A stretch of 5,291 bases of DNA, taken from the NCBI GenBank assembly GCA_910584935.1, contig CAJUDU010000122.1, forward strand, positions 1-5,291, given 5' to 3'. The notes below the pieces were generated by a model, which was given only the letters and a program-made list of their open reading frames with translations, was not told the DNA's origin and did no database searches. The DNA is from an uncultured Butyricicoccus sp. (GTDB lineage Bacteria; Bacillota; Clostridia; Oscillospirales; Butyricicoccaceae). The translations under genes were made by a program, and so were the position numbers. Positions 5,071 to 5,291 of this stretch are shown in pieces; position 1 is the first letter of the stretch; the number at the start of each line of letters is the position of its first letter.

Positions 5071-5291
5071 TTAACTGCTATACCTGTAATCAGCAAAGCT
5101 TTGAACCGTGTAAAATATCCGCTTATTGTTCACCCAGCGCTGGAGCTGACGGGTGATTTTTGGCGCGGTGGGGCGGTCGTAGACCATCACATAGGGGTCA
5201 TAGCCCATACCGCGCAGGGTTTCTACCCGGTACAAGTCCTGTTCATGTGTGCTGCCATAATTGGTCAGGACATAAACGCGCCGCCTGCGGT
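5071..5291 (-). CDS. C-terminal fragment of a probable radical SAM-family protein (5' end outside window)
   Basis: One minus-strand frame is open from the right edge (first full codon at 5289) to a TAA at 5073-5071, giving 72 residues. The visible protein includes RRVYVLTNYGSTHEQDLYR (about 4-22), GYDPYVMVYDRPTAP (29-43), the strongly patterned RQLQRWVNNKRIF (47-59) and ends FADYRYSS. From memory, the GYDPYVMVYD...LQRWVNN pattern is the C-terminal end of a radical SAM protein often met in mobile or prophage-like regions of Clostridia. The CxxxCxxC cluster motif would be far upstream and cannot be checked here. Coding character is supported by the GC-rich codon pattern compared with the AT-rich DNA after the stop. 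The terminator at 4910-4946 lies 125 bases beyond the stop. Confidence 0.6.
   Translation of the reverse strand, partial: RRRRVYVLTNYGSTHEQDLYRVETLRGMGYDPYVMVYDRPTAPKITRQLQRWVNNKRIFYTVQSFADYRYSS

Overview
The window looks like chromosomal DNA of an anaerobic, low-to-mid GC Firmicute, most likely a gut-type Clostridium relative. The reasons are an oxygen-sensitive 2-hydroxyacyl-CoA-dehydratase-activase type system, strong AGGAGG-type ribosome binding sites, AT-rich intergenic DNA, and a partial gene at the right edge that resembles a clostridial radical SAM family. The assignment is inferred from gene content and composition, not from a marker gene.

Layout, right to left, because every gene is on the minus strand. 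At 5071-5291 lies the C-terminal end of a gene that starts outside the window (72 codons visible). A 513-base non-coding stretch follows (4558-5070). It holds a tandem pair of perfect Spo0A-type boxes, an extended -10, a perfect 9-bp hairpin with a C-rich loop, a strong hairpin terminator, a second long stem-loop, and the promoter of the next operon with a 33-bp dyad just downstream of its start point. Next comes a 985-residue protein (1600-4557) with two activase-type ATPase domains, a four-cysteine segment and a DUF2229-like region. A 414-residue partner (372-1616) overlaps it by 17 bases. Last is a metallo-beta-lactamase-fold gene (start at 349) that breaks off after about 100 codons. The sequence after the break (1-50) reads like the outward end of an insertion sequence carrying its own promoter.

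How the genes work together. The 985- and 414-residue proteins together match, as I remember the family, a single chain of roughly 1400 residues in many Clostridia. Here it is split into two translationally coupled cistrons. Classical activases (HgdC) use ATP hydrolysis to fire one low-potential electron from a [4Fe-4S] cluster into a dehydratase. Here no dehydratase subunits are present, and the cysteine-rich C-terminal part plus the 414-residue partner may be the built-in electron acceptor. The substrate is unknown.

The most novel signal is in the intergenic stretch: a possible Spo0A-controlled small RNA of about 90 nt (4998 to about 4905, minus strand). It is built from motifs only and has no expression support.
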